Shown one piece after another: positions 11,538-25,763 of a DNA stretch of 64,000 nt. Location of the stretch: the NCBI GenBank assembly GCA_037783415.1, contig JAZGTN010000022.1, forward strand, positions 1,364,001-1,428,000. Direction: 5' to 3'. Positions within the stretch are counted from its first letter, which is position 1; each line of letters begins with the position of its first letter. A program made the position numbers and the translations under genes. The notes under the pieces are model-generated. The model saw only the letters and a program-made list of their open reading frames with translations, was not told where the DNA came from and searched no databases. This DNA is from Leptasterias polaris (Eukaryota > Echinodermata > Asteroidea > Forcipulatida > Asteriidae).

Positions 11538-14500
11538 GAGGCCTTATCATTCAGACACCATCACCGCCATAATCACCGTAATCAATAACAGTATGAAAAC
11601 TGATTTTTGTTTTACAGTCATTCCCCAGTCCCCTCACACGTTAGTCGACCCCATTATAATTGAGGAATTCTCCTTGCTCTCCCATTACTCCTACTTGGTT
11701 CCTCTTTTTTCAACGACGTCCCCATTGGTATTGTAGACGAAAGCAAAGCGAGGCGTCCTCGCTCTGCCAAAACTCCCGGATCCCTTTTGTCTTCAAGGTA
11801 GACACCCGACCCCCATTAAGAATGAACACAAACTGTTATCCAATCCAGTCTCAATTATCTTGCCTTCTCGAAACCACGGCTTTAGCTTCAGCTCTGGCAC
11901 AGGCTCCCAAAGCTTGTTTGAAGCCCAACGTCCCAAAAGCCCGAGTTTGTTAAAAACATTTGACGGATCTTAAGCCGGAGCCAAAAAGCACAGCCTTGGT
12001 TTCGAGAAGGCCCAATGTCACAATTGATATGGAACAGGATGTGAACAGTGTGACCACGTCCTATTTATAGGATTGTCAGACCGAAAGGTCGTAGCCATTT
12101 TGCCAAATTCCCTTGCTTGAACGGGATCCCAATTTTGAAATCGATATCATGATTATTCACCATAGAGGCTCAACGAATGGAAATACTTTATTCAACCGTT
12201 CAATGTTACCCTGGACATTTTAGACTGAACCCCCCCCCCCCCCCCCCCCCACCGTCTCCATTGTAAGATTCGAATCTGTACTATTGCCCCTGTAAACAGA
12301 ACAGGGGGTAAGCGTTGAAAGAATCTTTTGTAATTTCTTTTTATTTTATTTTTTTTGCCCAATAAAACTCTATTCAGTATTATCCTGACCTGTGACTCAA
12401 CGTGATGTCCCTATGTACAATGCCAACAATCGAAGGTGGAAATCTGTCAAAATCCATACTAAATATAGAAGCGGTTGGGTTTCGATAAATACAAAAAAAC
12501 AAAACTACAGCAATATTGACATTCACAGGTATTTTATAAATGTATTTATATATGATCAATAGACAATATGACTCCAAACTTGAAAAGGTATAATCAATAA
12601 GTGAATAGATACGTGGCAATGTATATATATCGTATTGAATCAGTTTTCTTTTTAATGTTCTCAAATGAAAGTTGTGTTAAACAAACAAAACATTATACAA
12701 GTACTCGAATACGAAAAGTGCAACCTGTATTGTACTCCGAAATTACAGAATCGACAAAGAGCCATTGACAACAAACAGCGCAGGAAGTGACTTTCTTTCC
12801 CAATACAAGGCTGAAAGGGCATCACACTGTAACTGGGGATGAATATCCGGAAGCGTATATCCCTTTTAAACCGATTCTGAACTTAATTTTCTTTATCTCA
12901 TAAAGAAAGACTTTCCGTTTTATACCATCTGCGGTTTGACAGACTGTTAGGAAACAATGTGACTCAAGGACCCGTTCAACCGGGAGTTAAAAATCCTCAT
13001 TGGCAATAAATACAATCTATAGATACATTTCCACACAGAGCAAAGGTCCCTAACTAAATTTGTATTATAGTTGTGGTTGTGAACATTTACAAAAGGATGT
13101 GCATTTCTTAATTAAAGGGTGAACACAACATTGGTTAGATTGGGAAGAGAACAAAATAATGTTGATAGATTTGCACATAAATTACATGGTCTAATGTTTG
13201 TCATGGTGGAAACCTTCCCTCTGTTTAATTGAAATGCTTTAAATTTTGAAAAATGAGTAAACAATTAGTTTTGACCCCGCGGGACCAAAGCACTGAAACA
13301 GTGTTAAACATATCATGGTTTTTTTATCACTATTTGCTCGTGACTCACATGACCGTAGAGCCTAAACTTTCACAGGTTTGTTAAATCGTGGATAGCAGCG
13401 TCTTTGACAATACTTTCAATAGCGTATGCGTGCTTTAAATGGATAGCATCATCATTGGTATATTATAGAAAAGTACTGTTAATAAAAATGTACAAACCAA
13501 TAATGCTTTTAACTGCCTTTCTGTGATTTTTTCTGTCTTTATTAGTTTGTGTATTGATATATTAATATTATTCGTGTTATGTTTCTATTTCCTGTACATG
13601 AATGTTATTTATTTTATTTTTATTTTTATTTGTTTTTCTTCCATTTTCTCTTTTCTTGGGGGAAAGTCCATTGAACGGTTATTACCTTACGATCAACCTT
13701 TATCTGTGGACTTAATTTGCTGCTGTCGGTAATTTAATAATTAATAATTTACTACGGTGTCTATCCCCAGGGCCGCCGGTACATGTTCTTGTGGTATCAA
13801 ATTGCCAATGCCGGGAAAATGTCCCTATCCTTTGTGATCGAACAATTGTAACTTTAGACGGAATTTCAGCATGCATCCAGTATCTCTAACTTTCCTCTGC
13901 GCACAATCACCCGGGGCCGTACATTATACCGTAACAAGCTGTACACATCTTCATTGTGGGCACGACACGACGAAGTCGACAAGTTATACTATTCAGCGAG
14001 TTTAAACGGGAGCGGGAGCTATATCTGGCCCCATTGTGGCGGTTGCACAGTGCAGGAAAACCCACCCCCCCTTTTTTTTTTACTGCATATGGAGAAATGT
14101 GAAGCAATTAGAAGGCAGAGGTTCAAGACCCTTTAGAAGCGTACATGTTGCATTATCATTGTGTCTATGGAAGGGTCACCTAGGAATCCCGATAAATGTT
14201 TTAAACATTTCTTTTTCATTCATATATTCTGTATTTTTTCTCCAATAAACTTCACAATGTAACTGAATTGTGGAAATGTAATCAAATAGATCATTTAGAA
14301 AAAAATAAAAATAAAATAAAAAACAGAACTTAACAGTTTATGGGTTTTCAATTTCAGGAACTGTTTTCTTTGCCAGGCCACGTCGTGCTTATGGCAGATT
14401 GGATTTTCAAATTAAATGTTTTTGATTTTGTTTTCGGTTGAGTAGGCTTTCTTTGGTATTTTATTTTACGATCACAACCAACCAGTTTTCATAATAAGCA

Positions 14501-16024
14501 GTCACGTGTCATATTGCCAGGTATGTGTCATAGTAACAGTAATATGCCAGATCTTTATGGTTGAACTTATCGCCTATTTTTGTATTTATTTTTGTCTGAC
14601 AGTCAACCTGAACCACCCACAATTTTGGTGTAGCTTAAGTAACGTTTTGTTCACACCTAGATTTAGGTTTCCTGCATCCGAACCGAATCACATAATTATC
14701 TTATTAATGTTCAATAATAATAATGGCATATGTGCACATGACATCATTTTAGTAGGGCGCCCTCGCCTATACACGAAGAGGCCAAAAGGTAATGAGAAAG
14801 TTAGCTATGTTGCATATAGTACTTGTAAGAAGCTGCTTTCGGATACCTTTGTTTATGTGTGCTAATACAGCCATTGACCATCTTTTAACAAAACAGTGCA
14901 TACAGGTATGCTGACACATTTTGTTGTACATATTATTGAATATCGATGTTTTTACATAAACTGGAACAAGCTGTGCACGACATGAAATAAGTACAACCCC
15001 CTTTCCCCTTTCAACGCAGTCCTTTATTTTCCCTAGGTTCCGCATCTTCACGGGGAAACATATTCTCTGATTGGATTTTGGAAAAAAGGAAGAGAAAGAA
15101 AGAGGGGAGAGCGAGGGTGAGCGAGTAAGAAGGAATCAGTGCAATCACAACGAGAAAATTACCCCGCTCTTAAAGATCATTTGGGAATTTTCTCCAACGG
15201 ATCTGCAAAGGGATAACAAACTCTTCGTCTCAGCCTGCACAAGGGGGTTCAAAAGGCTCGGAGGTAAGCTGGAATATTACACGGTCCATTACAGTGTAGG
15301 ATGAACACTGACGGCCTCGTGTCATCTGGGGAAAACGGAGTACAAGTCTATATTATTCAGACAAACAATGTCAATCGTAAGATAGGTATACTTTCTTAGA
15401 AATCCTCTCAATGGTAAATTGAGACGTCTTCGGTTTATGAAGGATTTTTTTTCCCCGATGTGGATTTATGAAATGAATGTTTGTAATTGAACAACCGCTG
15501 TCGTTTTTTCAAAAAGATAAGGTTTTTCCCAAACTACTACCCAAGAGAGAGAGTATACGTTTTTTAAATATTATTATTCATTATTTTCATCAGTAGTCAA
15601 AGGGTGAGAAAGAGAAGAAAAAAACAACAATTAGTCTTGACGTCATCATGAAGACCCCTTTTGCGCGTTGTTTTTGTCTTTACACGGTATTGCGAAAAAG
15701 AACTGTCGTCTTATTAGTGTATTATTTGTGTTATTATTATTTAAAGAAATATTTCAAAATACATTTATCAAATTATTTCAATTTTTTTAAAGATAATGAC
15801 TAAGTACTGATAAAACAGAATCCTTCACGATCACCCATTCAGCGTATGGTTTATAACCAGACCACTTCAGGTATAATCTGTAGAATCCCATCTCAACCGT
15901 CCAATAGGTTTGAAATGATCGTTTTTTATCCTATTTTTTCGTGCGTGTGACATCTTGCAATGTAGCCTGAGCTCAGAACAGACCATAATGTAGCCCAAAG
16001 TTGCACCTATGTCAACTGGACCTA
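11538..16024. other. Long non-coding stretch, no gene recognised
   Basis: I found only short open frames with no recognisable family. Notable items are a run of 21 C at 12230-12250, T-rich sequence near 13520-13660, and a purine-rich tract at about 15079-15135. If the channel gene model is right, this is intron 2 of KCNN. Confidence 0.6.
14727..14790 (+). repeat. Fragment of the GGGCGCCCTCGCCTA repeat family
   Basis: The segment runs from GCATATGTGCACATGACATC through AGTAGGGCGCCCTCGCCTA to a GGCCAAAAGG motif. It matches, inverted, the right half of 29591-29754. A shorter piece (AGGGCGCCCTC) lies near 20835. Confidence 0.6.
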
Positions 16025-16590
16025 AATGAGGCTACACTCGGGTAGATGGTTGGGGCTACAGCTAGGTCCGGGCAACATTTACGTACAGGATTGGGCTACA
16101 TCAAGGCTACATTCGTGTACAAGGTTGGGGCTACAGCTAGGTCCGGGCTATATTTACGTACAGGGTTGGGCTACATCAAGGCTACATTCGTGTACAGGGT
16201 TGGGGCTACAGCTAGGTCCGGGCTACATTTGGGTACATGGTTGGGCTACATCAAGGCTACATTCGTGTACAGGGTTGGGGCTACAGCTAGGTCCGGGCTA
16301 CATTTGGGTACATGGTTGGGCTACGTCACGCCTACATTTTGGTACAGGGTCGGAGCTACAGCTTGGTCCAGACCACATTTAGTTTCATGATTTGGTATAC
16401 AGCTAGGTCCGGGCTACACTACGGTTTATGGTTGGGGGTACGGCTAGGTCCGGGCTTCTTTTAGGTACAGGGTTGGGCTATACGTCCGGGCTACATTCGG
16501 TTACACGGTCTGGGCTAAAACTATAGGTGAGGACTACATTTAAGTTCAGGGTTTGGAATAGAGTTACGTCCGGGCTACATTTGTGCCTGA
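16025..16590 (+). repeat. 75-bp minisatellite, about five good units then decayed units
   Basis: Units begin GGTTGGGGCTACAGCTAGGT at about 16048, 16123, 16198, 16273 and 16348. Decayed units continue to about 16590. The period is a multiple of three, so two frames stay open through the array and give a 25-residue repeat; I regard these as incidental. Each unit is itself built of shorter GGGCTACAT..GTACAGG sub-repeats. Confidence 0.9.
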
Positions 16591-16599
16591 TTAGGTTGT

Positions 16600-16957
16600 G
16601 TCGTCCGAGCGGTGGAGAGCACCGGATACAAGCCCTGGTATATCTGATCAGCAGAGTGTGGGTTTGAGTCTCTGTCATGGCACTTGCGTCCTTGAGCAAG
16701 ATACTTCACCATAATTGCTTTGTCCTTCGGATAGGACATTGAACCGTAGGCCCAGTGCACCAGGACTGGTACTGCACGTACCAAACACCATAACACTCAT
16801 CGTGGAAGAGTAGGGGGTTAACCCCGGTGTTTCTGGTTCACATACAGCAAGCCCCCTTGTTTACAGGTTTCCTAAAGCTTGCGAGCAACAGTGATTAAAC
16901 GCACGTATGAGGCAACCTTGGTTTTATTACCAGAAATATATAATAATATAATAATAC
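16600..16957 (+). mobile_element. tRNA-Leu-derived SINE, diverged copy
   Basis: The head GTCGTCCGAGCGGTGGAGAG and the segment TCTGATCAGCAGAGTGTGGG match the 10641 SINE. The B box is GGGTTTGAGTCT near 16660. The body includes AACCCCGGTGTTTCTGGTT, and an (AAT)n-like tail lies at about 16937-16957. It abuts the end of the minisatellite. Confidence 0.7.
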
Positions 16958-19754
16958 ATTTACGTCCGGCTACATACTTTTAGGAATGGGCTCCAAGAGG
17001 CCGTGGGTCGCTAAAAACATAATTCATTGTTATCTGGTCATGGTCAGGTGGAGGATCAGTTAAATCATGCAGCTAATTAAAAACAATCCATAATATTTTC
17101 TTATTTTTATTTTTTAAACATGTTGAGAAAGGTGATCGTATTGCTGTTTAATTTGTATTTTTATTTTGTCCTTGTCTTAGCATTATTAAAAATTAGGAGT
17201 TGTAAACAAAATGGCAATTAAACAATCTTTAGAACAAACTGGTTGAAAGCAAACTTTCACTAACGTAGATACTGTAAATATGTTTGATGTTAGAAACATG
17301 TTTAAAAAGGAGTTGGTTGTCGTCGGGTTTTCCCCCCTTTTTATGAACAAAACAAGTCCATGAACTTGCACGAAATTACAGTTATAACGAAAAACAAGGG
17401 TAATCGGAAATGCTACCTATTTAATTTGATGCTATTCTCAAGTTGGTTGCCTATGGGTTCAATGGCAACTAGCAGATATGAATTTACATAGCCCGATACT
17501 CTCTCAATAAATTACAATTTATTAATAAAAGCTATTAAATAACTGGAATCTATTCAGTCTTATATCGAATTTTTGTTTTTAATTATAGTTGTCGACTGGA
17601 ATGTAATCAGTCTTACAGACAATTTTTTTCTCTTTTTTCTGGATATCGTCCAACATTATGTTGCTCCGTATGAATACAAATAATATAATATACAACTCAA
17701 CGTGTCTCTCTACAGTTGTCAATGCTTCTGCACGTCATGAAGGATTAAGGTAAGGGCCACCGACAGTCTAAACAAGCGACCTGTTACGTCGACTCTTCAC
17801 TTGTATGCCTGTTCCTTCCAAAGGCAGCGCTCTGACCCCAGAATAAACCATTGAATAATTTATCAGTTTTTTTTTCTCCCACACGATAATTAAGTAAACA
17901 TTTGACCTGAATTTGCACGAGGCGCCCTGAAGGACCCAACTGTGTTCAACTGAATGACGTCATAAGGCTAAACAAAAATGGGGGACCTGTGACCTCGATT
18001 ATATGAACGCTTAAGGTACTTTCTGATAATCAAATAACCATGGAAACGGAGGAGTTGCCATGGCGACACAGCCTTGCATGAAATATGCAAGCTATTAATA
18101 CAACCAGATGAATATTATTGGGAATTTGAAGAACAGAATATCATTACCGGCATAATGGCAGTGTATTCAGGATTTGATTCAACAGGCTGTTGCCATGTTT
18201 GTTAAAAATAATTTGTTCTTTCTTGTTTTCTTTTTTGCAGGGAGAATGTTGACCAAAACGAAGAGACATGTAAATTTATAAGGAAAGAGACGGCTCGATT
18301 GGTGGACATAATGGGCACCATTCATTACGGTATTTATTTTGTTTTGTTTTTGTGTTGGTTTTTTGATTATTTTCTGTGTGACTGGTTTTGCAGACATCGA
18401 TAATGCGGGGTCGATAACGTGTAATTAATGTACACAGTCTTTTTAAGATCATCACTGTATTCATTTTTGTCACCTTGTCCAAGCCACACAGATCTGAAAA
18501 GAGCATACCTTATTTGCCCAGTTCTTTGCAACAAATCTGTATAATTGTAATTTTAATTTGCAAGTTTAATACAATGAAATAAATCCCGGTTAAAGATAAA
18601 CCGAGAACTGCAACTATGAAACAAATTTAAAATAAAAATAAAAAGAACAGAACAAAAACAACAGGCCTTTGCTGCCTGTAATACTTGTTCAAGTCGTCGG
18701 TAAACCAGAAACAAATCATTGATTGGTGACCTTCAATTATTTTGAATTCAGAGCCAAAACACGAGTTATTAAAAACCCTCAAGGGGGTTTCAACACGCAG
18801 CTATAGGCCCTTCAACAGTGGCTCAGACTACCCGTTTGCCAGAAACCTGGAGAGTACAAACACCATTTTCCCAGCCTCGGTTTGGGTGGGTACATTTAAA
18901 TAAAACTACTAACTGCACAATAAACAAAGATGGAGATAGTAACTGTATTAAAAGCATCCATTTTAATTGTGTTTAAAACCGTGGAGACCCTGTATCTTAC
19001 TATCGTGTTACAACACAAATACTCTCCCGAACACAGCAGTATCGATTCTAATGAGCTGTATTGTAATTAGGAGATGTATTGTAATTAGAAGATGAATTTT
19101 TAATTCAAATGAGGTCAAGAGGTCACAGCGCATCATGATTCATGGTGATCATAAGTTATAGCCGCCTTCATTTCACGGTGAACGCTTTTGAGTTAATTAG
19201 AGCTTATACATCCGCAAGAACCGTAGACGGCTGTGATCAAGTGAATAACTTTGCCAGTGGATGTTGCAGGCACACGATTTATCACTGTTATGAATAAATT
19301 CTGGTTTTGTGCTTTGACTGCTGGCCATGGCTGCAGATTAATGAAGAGATACACAATGTATTTGAAACGCCCTCTGAAAAATTGTAGAAACATAGGTGGA
19401 ACAAAGGGGAAAAGAAGACGTTTGGAAAGCTGTCTTCTAATGCTATTTCGTACCAATTCGTTGAGTTGACATTCAATTTATCTCCAAACAATTCTATACG
19501 TGAATCTAACAATGCAATCAACAACAAAAATGCGGGAAATGTTCTTTATAGAAACCGAACAGATGACCGAGTGAAACAACCCCAACCCATGAAAGGTTGC
19601 CTCGTCATATCTAATCATACCTTCCTTAATTGTATACACCATTGGAAACCTAAGTGTGTATTCTTAAAAAAACAAAAAACATATATATATAACTTATTCC
19701 AATATAATAATTACTATCAAAATTGGTTCTTAAACAGTGCATATTATCCTAGTA
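16958..19754. other. Non-coding stretch, no gene recognised
   Basis: The sequence is AT-rich with only short unassignable open frames on both strands. No repeats of note were seen by eye. Confidence 0.55.
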
Positions 19755-20052
19755 CTGTAGTCAAGGCGCTTTATAATACAACATTATCCCTGCTCACCGG
19801 GCATTATTTTAAACCATTCCTCAAACTTTCTCAACTCCCTGGGGAGCATACAACCACAAGCTGCTTAAACTATCGCTACGGGGTTAATCAAACAAAGCAC
19901 TGTCTCAGCCCTCTCAGGTTCCCATTTGTACACCCGGGTTAATAGAAGCAATTACGGTTAAATGCCTTGACAAAGGACTCAAGTGTTATGACCGGGTTTC
20001 GAACCCAACCATCTGAACTTAAGTCCAATGCAGTAGACCGCTCGGCCACGAC
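19755..20052 (-). mobile_element. tRNA-Leu-derived SINE
   Basis: The minus-strand head GTCGTGGCCGAGCGGTCTAC starts at 20052, with B box GGGTTCGAAACCC at 20006-19994 and a Leu-like TTAAG anticodon loop. The body (AACCCGGGTGTACAAATGGG and beyond) runs left to about AAGGCGCTTTATAATA at 19763-19778. The long open frame crossing here on the plus strand is a by-product of this repeat. Confidence 0.7.
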
Positions 20053-23000
20053 ACACCACACCAATTTCATTATTTTGTTTTTATAATTTGCTTTGGCAAG
20101 TCTTTGAATCAGTAATCTCACATTATCATGAACCCAATTGTTGAGTAGGAGTTGATATTGTTAAATGTTATACAAAACTCCAGGAATGCTTTACTACCCT
20201 CATCTGATGGGTAGCAACGCAATTTATCTAGCCAAGACTTCTAAATGAGCCCAACATGTTGACTTGCCGTGACAACATACAAGACGTTTTATTGGATTAT
20301 AAAGTCAACTTCTTAAGTCGTCTTCGCGAAATAAATTCTATAGGCAAGTCGAACAAACACAATCGAAGTGACAAGACAAATTACCCCGTTTTCTTAACAG
20401 GTTGTACGACAGTCATGAAGTTCTGTGAACAGTCTCACCCTTTTATTTTAAACAAAATGTATAACACGTGAAACAGTCGTTGATTAAAAAAAAAAAAATA
20501 TTCCAAAGCAATTTTCGTGCAACTAAATAATTCACGACAAGCGCTGTAACGATAATACTACCTTACTAGCGGTAATAGCGAGCCATATAGGTGTGCAAAA
20601 GTATCTCTTACGGACACGCCATATAAGAGAGATTGTTGTTTAACCCCCAAGCAATCTTAATTGCACTATTCGTCCTTAGTTTTGTATTCCCTTGCTGTCA
20701 TGTTATCCTGAGAACGAAACATAAATGCTACTTGTGATCCAATGCCTGGGATTTTCTTCATGGATTTTGTTGTATTAAGACAGAGTTCAACGTAGGTGAC
20801 GTGACATTTGATTTTTCTTTTAAAAAAGCATATAGGGCGCCCTCAATCTAATATAACGGAAACACTTGTATTATATATATATATACACATTTTTCTGTCT
20901 TCATTTTTTTTCTCGACAGCCTGTTCTTTTTAAAATGTACGTCTTGCAACTTATGTCGGGTACATCGAAACTTGAATTTGGAGACAGGTTTAGTGTCGCT
21001 TTTTAACAAGTCCATGTGGTGAATGCATAAAGACCACTTGCATTCAATCAACACTGATGCGACAGCAGACAGTCGGCTTCCAATTCCGGCACTAGAGAGC
21101 AATTCTTTCGAACAATCAGTTTACCAAAGGTAAACTGTAAAATTGGACAGAGGTTGGTGCATAAAATTGACATATTAAATGATTGTTGCAACATTTCATC
21201 AAAATTGTGACAGCATTTCACAGACGGCACTGTGTTGCAATGTCGATCTTACAAGAAAAAAAAATGACTAGTGAATTTTTGGAATCAAATAATACCACAA
21301 TTTAATGTTCATTTGAACAATAATATTAAATTTTAGAGCTGTGTCAAATTATTTAATGCCACAGTTGATGTCTTATTGAATTTAATCAATAACGTGGGTT
21401 TGTTCCTTCACCCCCATCCTTCACCCCCCCCCCCCCCCCGCCCTCTCTCAATTTCTCCCTCGATGGGCGGCGTTGGCCTAAACACAATTTTATCACTCTG
21501 CGGCTTTCCCCTATATACTGTCTATTTATTTTCCACTGGGGGATGGGGGAAGCTGGCAATGAAATGCATATCGAGCAAGGACCAATCGACACTGCCTCCC
21601 GCCCGGGATGGATTCAAACCCACAAAAGACAAGCCCAAATTGACTTCAAGCGAAATTGAACCTGATAAACTAAGGCGGGAGATGAAAGCTGTTTTTAAAT
21701 AGCATTCGTTTACTACGTTTGAAACTTAGTTGTGTGGCTGGGAAACCAAATAATCATCAATAAAATATCTTCTTTGTGACTTGATTAACACAGCAACCAT
21801 TATATCTTAATAAGTGCTAGATAAACCAACCACAAAAACAAAATAATAATTCAAAAATGTTCTGGTGGAAATGTATTAGGGTGGGTTGAGATTATGAGTT
21901 TATCATCTCGTCTGGAACCCTGATCAAACCCTGTAAGTGTGCTGCATGCACGGTCGCCACTCTATTTTCACTGAATCATATGCTCATGGGAACAGAACTG
22001 CAGTGGAGACAGTTTAATCAGCAAAAAAGGTTTAAATCCTTATAAGGCAAAATACAAAAATAAACATGTTTATCGTCCCCAACCGCTTCCTTTACCGCTT
22101 CCTTTTTAGAGGCTGCCTCCTTTCTTTTCTTTTTTTTTCTTACGAAAAAAATCAGAAGAAAATTTTCAAAATAAACACGATCGTATTTTAAGACTTTAGC
22201 ACACCGAAACAGCACACCGAAAAAGCTGGCAACCATCTTTAAAAATGTATAAGCCGGTTGTCTTGAAAAATAAGTCGAGCGGCCATTTTTGAAAAAAGGG
22301 GGAAAAAACACCTCCCCCTCACTTTATCCAAAAGGCAGGACACTAAACATAGTTTTTAAAAAACATTTTTGCCTAACTTTAGGCCCTATCCTAATTGGAA
22401 TATATCCAGTCTTCAGAGCGTACGCAACTAAAAAAGTTAAATTAACAGAGCAGTACTCTGACAACTAAATCCACCTAAAGTGCTCTCAACGTTGACGAGC
22501 CAAATTTGTTGTGACTGGTAAATTCAAGTCAGACAAAAGATTGTGCTTTCAAATATATCCAGGTCCGTTTTAGACATGGTCTGCCAACCAGCAACACCCC
22601 CCCCCCCCCCACCCCCCAACGCAAAGTGTGGTTTACACTGATTTGCCATGGATGTTGACTTTAAGCAGGGAGTTACGACCGGATATAACAGTGTATGGCT
22701 TCAGTAATGACTTTACAGTGTTTTCCCACCTCTGAAATTATCCCCTAAAAGCTACCCTGTAACCAACCATTTCGAAAGTTGTGTTCTTCCCGACGTGGTA
22801 CAGAAAGGAAACACTGCTTGATAGACAGGACAGGATAGACAGCTTGTGACCCCCTTTCACCTTCATAGCAAACATACACCAATTAACATACATCATTCGT
22901 TGTTTTTCAAAAAACAAATACAAATGTGTAACAACTTTCCACATCATTTGAAGGTACCCAAACTCCCATTCACTCACCCCTAAATATATTGTTTACGCCT

Positions 23001-24823
23001 TTTTCCCACTTTTCAAAAGGCTCCCAAATTATTTACCATATCAGCCTAGCTGTACTCTTTGCGCTATACCATACTGTTAAAGTTCAATGATTTTGTTCAA
23101 TGCTCTCAGAGACTGTTGTATTCGTCAACCCCACATAGTTGTACTTTTCAGCATCAATTTCCTAAATCGTCGTCCTACGTTCTTTATTGGGTGTTTCTGC
23201 AGGCTGTCTTTTAGGGCAGGCACTCTGTGCCCGACTTTACGATGTTGGAAATTGTTCTCGCTAGGATTTGCTCTATGGAGAAATCCCTTTGGACTTTCTA
23301 AATGGCAATTACCACTGTCCGCAACAAGAATTATGATTGACGTAATTGGTGGAATTATTTGACGAATTAGGAATTCTAAAATGGTCACAACGAAGGGGCA
23401 TCTTTTACGCCACGAATTGAGTTTCTGACTTAGCAACTCTCGTCTCGACATTTACATTTCGTTATTATGGAAACCCCCCCCCCCCCCCTTAGAATAACGT
23501 TCATGTTTATGGTGAACTTCTTTGACGAAATAAGAATTCGTAAATGGGCGTTACGAAAGAGTCTTCGCTGACGTCATGCGCGAGGTTTGTGACTGACAGC
23601 GACTGTCCTTTGACATTAACATACGTTATAGTTGACAGCCCCATAAGACTAACGTTCATGAGTATGGTGAATATCTTTGACAAACTGTATGTGGGAATTC
23701 GTAAACGGGCATTAAGAAAGAGTTTCTGGCTTGTAGCCCGCACAGTCGTGTGAAATTGTTGTCAATATAGTGGAAAGTCCCGTAACAAGTATAATACAGG
23801 GGCTTGATAAGCTGTTCTAAAGAGGTAGGGCTTCAGTGGTTTCGTGGTGCATGCATAATTCAGTGTCTTATGATGCGACCTATATTTCTGACAGGTAAAG
23901 TAAATTGCCTTTGGCTTGAATATCACAGACAGTATATATATTTGTCGCCACGCTCACACTCGTTTTGTTTTCACTCTTTGGTAATGTGGAATAAATAACA
24001 TTGGCGCAAGATGCCTTCCTCTACTTGCAAAGTCTTCCATCACAAGTTTATTGTGTGAGGATGTTTTAGAAGTTGGACATGACTGAACACCGCATTATAC
24101 CAACACAGACAGTTAATGATTAAACCACGCCAACACTCTATATAGTTCTAGTTGTTAAACTGTGGAATTTTGAAAAATGACAACTCCTGCAATATTTGCT
24201 GAACCGAGGACAGAACATTTTTTGTTAAAAAAATGATACAATGCACTTTTATTTTGTTGAATTTACTTTGCCTGTGGGTCGAAGAGAAAGATTAATAACA
24301 AGTGTACTGTTATAATGCGCCATGTCTGTCATAAATGACACTCCTGGCGCCGAAACATCAAATTTGGTGGAGCTTGTTAAGAATGATTTTATGAGACAAA
24401 GAAACTGTAATACAACATCTTGCAAGGTATACAAGGTGAGGTGGGGCTAATTATTGCTGCCAGAACGCAGCGTAGCCCATGATCCAAACTTGTAAACTTC
24501 CGCTACAAAACGCCGCCATCACAGGCAGATGACACTTCTTCTTTATCATTATTGGGGACATGGACATTAACATGGGTAATTAGGGGACAACCCTCGGCTT
24601 AATTTGAACAGCCCCATACTTCTCACCCTCTACTGTTGGTTTATTCTCGAAACTTTAAGAACTCTTCTATTAATCTATTTTGTATTCCTTTATTGTTTTG
24701 TTTTGTTTTGTTTTGTTTTATTTTATTTATTTTATTTCATTAAACATTATAAGGCCGGACGGACACACTTCAAAAAAAATTTGGTGAGGGCTACACTTAA
24801 TTGATTCGGGCTGTCAACCCAAG
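20053..24823. other. Non-coding stretch with short C runs and a TTTTG tract
   Basis: No gene is recognised. It contains C runs at 21424-21439, 22597-22610 and 23474-23488, and a (TTTTG)n/T-rich tract at about 24694-24741. Confidence 0.55.
23340..23740. repeat. Degenerate tandem repeat, period about 170 bp
   Basis: The motifs TTGACGAA(T/A)TA.GAATTC, AACGTTCATG..TATGGTGAA and GGGC(A/G)TTA.GAAAGAG recur two to three times in order. A related motif, TGACGAATTAGGAATCC, appears near 38785. Copies are clearly diverged. Confidence 0.5.
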
Positions 24824-24827
24824 TTAA

Positions 24828-25193
24828 AGGCACTGAACATGTTTGGTAATTATCAAAGACCAGTATTGTCACTCGGTGTATCCCAACATATGCATAAAAT
24901 AACAAACCTGTGATTTGGGCAGAATCGGTCATCGAAGTTGCAAGAAAATAAAGAAAGAAAAAACACCCTTGTTGCACAATTTTGTGTGCTTTCAGATGCT
25001 AATAAAAGGCTTCATGCATGAAGTCTTTTATTATTTTAGTGAGAAGTTACCTCTTTCTCAAAAACTACGTTACTTCAGAGGGAGTGGTTTCTCACAATGT
25101 TTTATACTATCAACAGCTCTCCGTTGCTGGTTACCAAGTAAGTTTTTATGCTAATATATATATTTTGAGTAATTACCAAACGTGTATAGTGCC
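24828..25193. mobile_element. MITE flanked by TTAA
   Basis: The left end AGGCACTGAACATGTTTGGT and the right end, inverted AGGCACTATACACGTTTGGT, are terminal inverted repeats. TTAA sits on both outer sides (24824-24827 and 25194-25197), as for piggyBac-type insertion; the right end is one base shorter. The inner motif ATAACAAACCTGTG recurs in copies at 35672, 41135, 44705 and 45147. No coding capacity is seen. Confidence 0.75.
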
Positions 25194-25199
25194 TTAACT

Positions 25200-25450
25200 G
25201 TATCATCAGGGGCACGTTGCCACCTACTCCTGGGGCTAAAACAGGGTTATCCCCTTCACAGTCCATACGGATGTAGGCATGGGTACCATCCAATGTAGCA
25301 GCCTGGCTGGTGTTTAGCAGAATGCACTACCTTCTCAACTTTTTACGAAGCAATTATAATTAAGTGCCTTGGTCAAGGAAACAGGTGTCATTACCGGAAT
25401 TCGAATCCATACTGTATACTGCTGACAACACAAGAGCTTCGGTCCGGTAA
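25200..25450 (-). mobile_element. SINE fragment with B box
   Basis: GGATTCGAATTCCGG at 25408-25394 (minus strand), followed by TTGACCAAGGCACTTAA, is the B-box and post-tRNA region of the Leu-SINE group. The A-box end is decayed. The body runs to the edge of the neighbouring TTAA element. Confidence 0.5.
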
Positions 25451-25763
25451 ATGTATGCAGATGGAAAGTATGAACATAAATGTTGTATTGAATTGAATTG
25501 ATTTGAATTAAAATGGTATTCACTTCTTATCTTTTCCAGTAGGGGTTTCTGATTATTGTCATCACTCATCTAAACCCATACACTTTTAAATGCATAGGCC
25601 TACTGTTTCCTTGTTCGGGTGTTTGGGTTTGTTTGGGATATTCTTTCTGAGCCCACATCCTTACCAGTGTTTTAGTTTTTTGTTTTTTTTTATGCATAGT
25701 GTTATTCAGATAACCTGGCAATTTTACTGAAAATGTCCACACGAATTCAAGATTTGCTCAGTT

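Noticed and set aside
16026..16390. Two overlapping repeat-peptide open frames
   Set aside because: They are a consequence of the 75-bp minisatellite period.
19466..19942. 158-codon plus-strand frame
   Set aside because: Its right half overlaps an antisense SINE, the composition is Asn/Tyr-rich without a motif, and no family was recognised.
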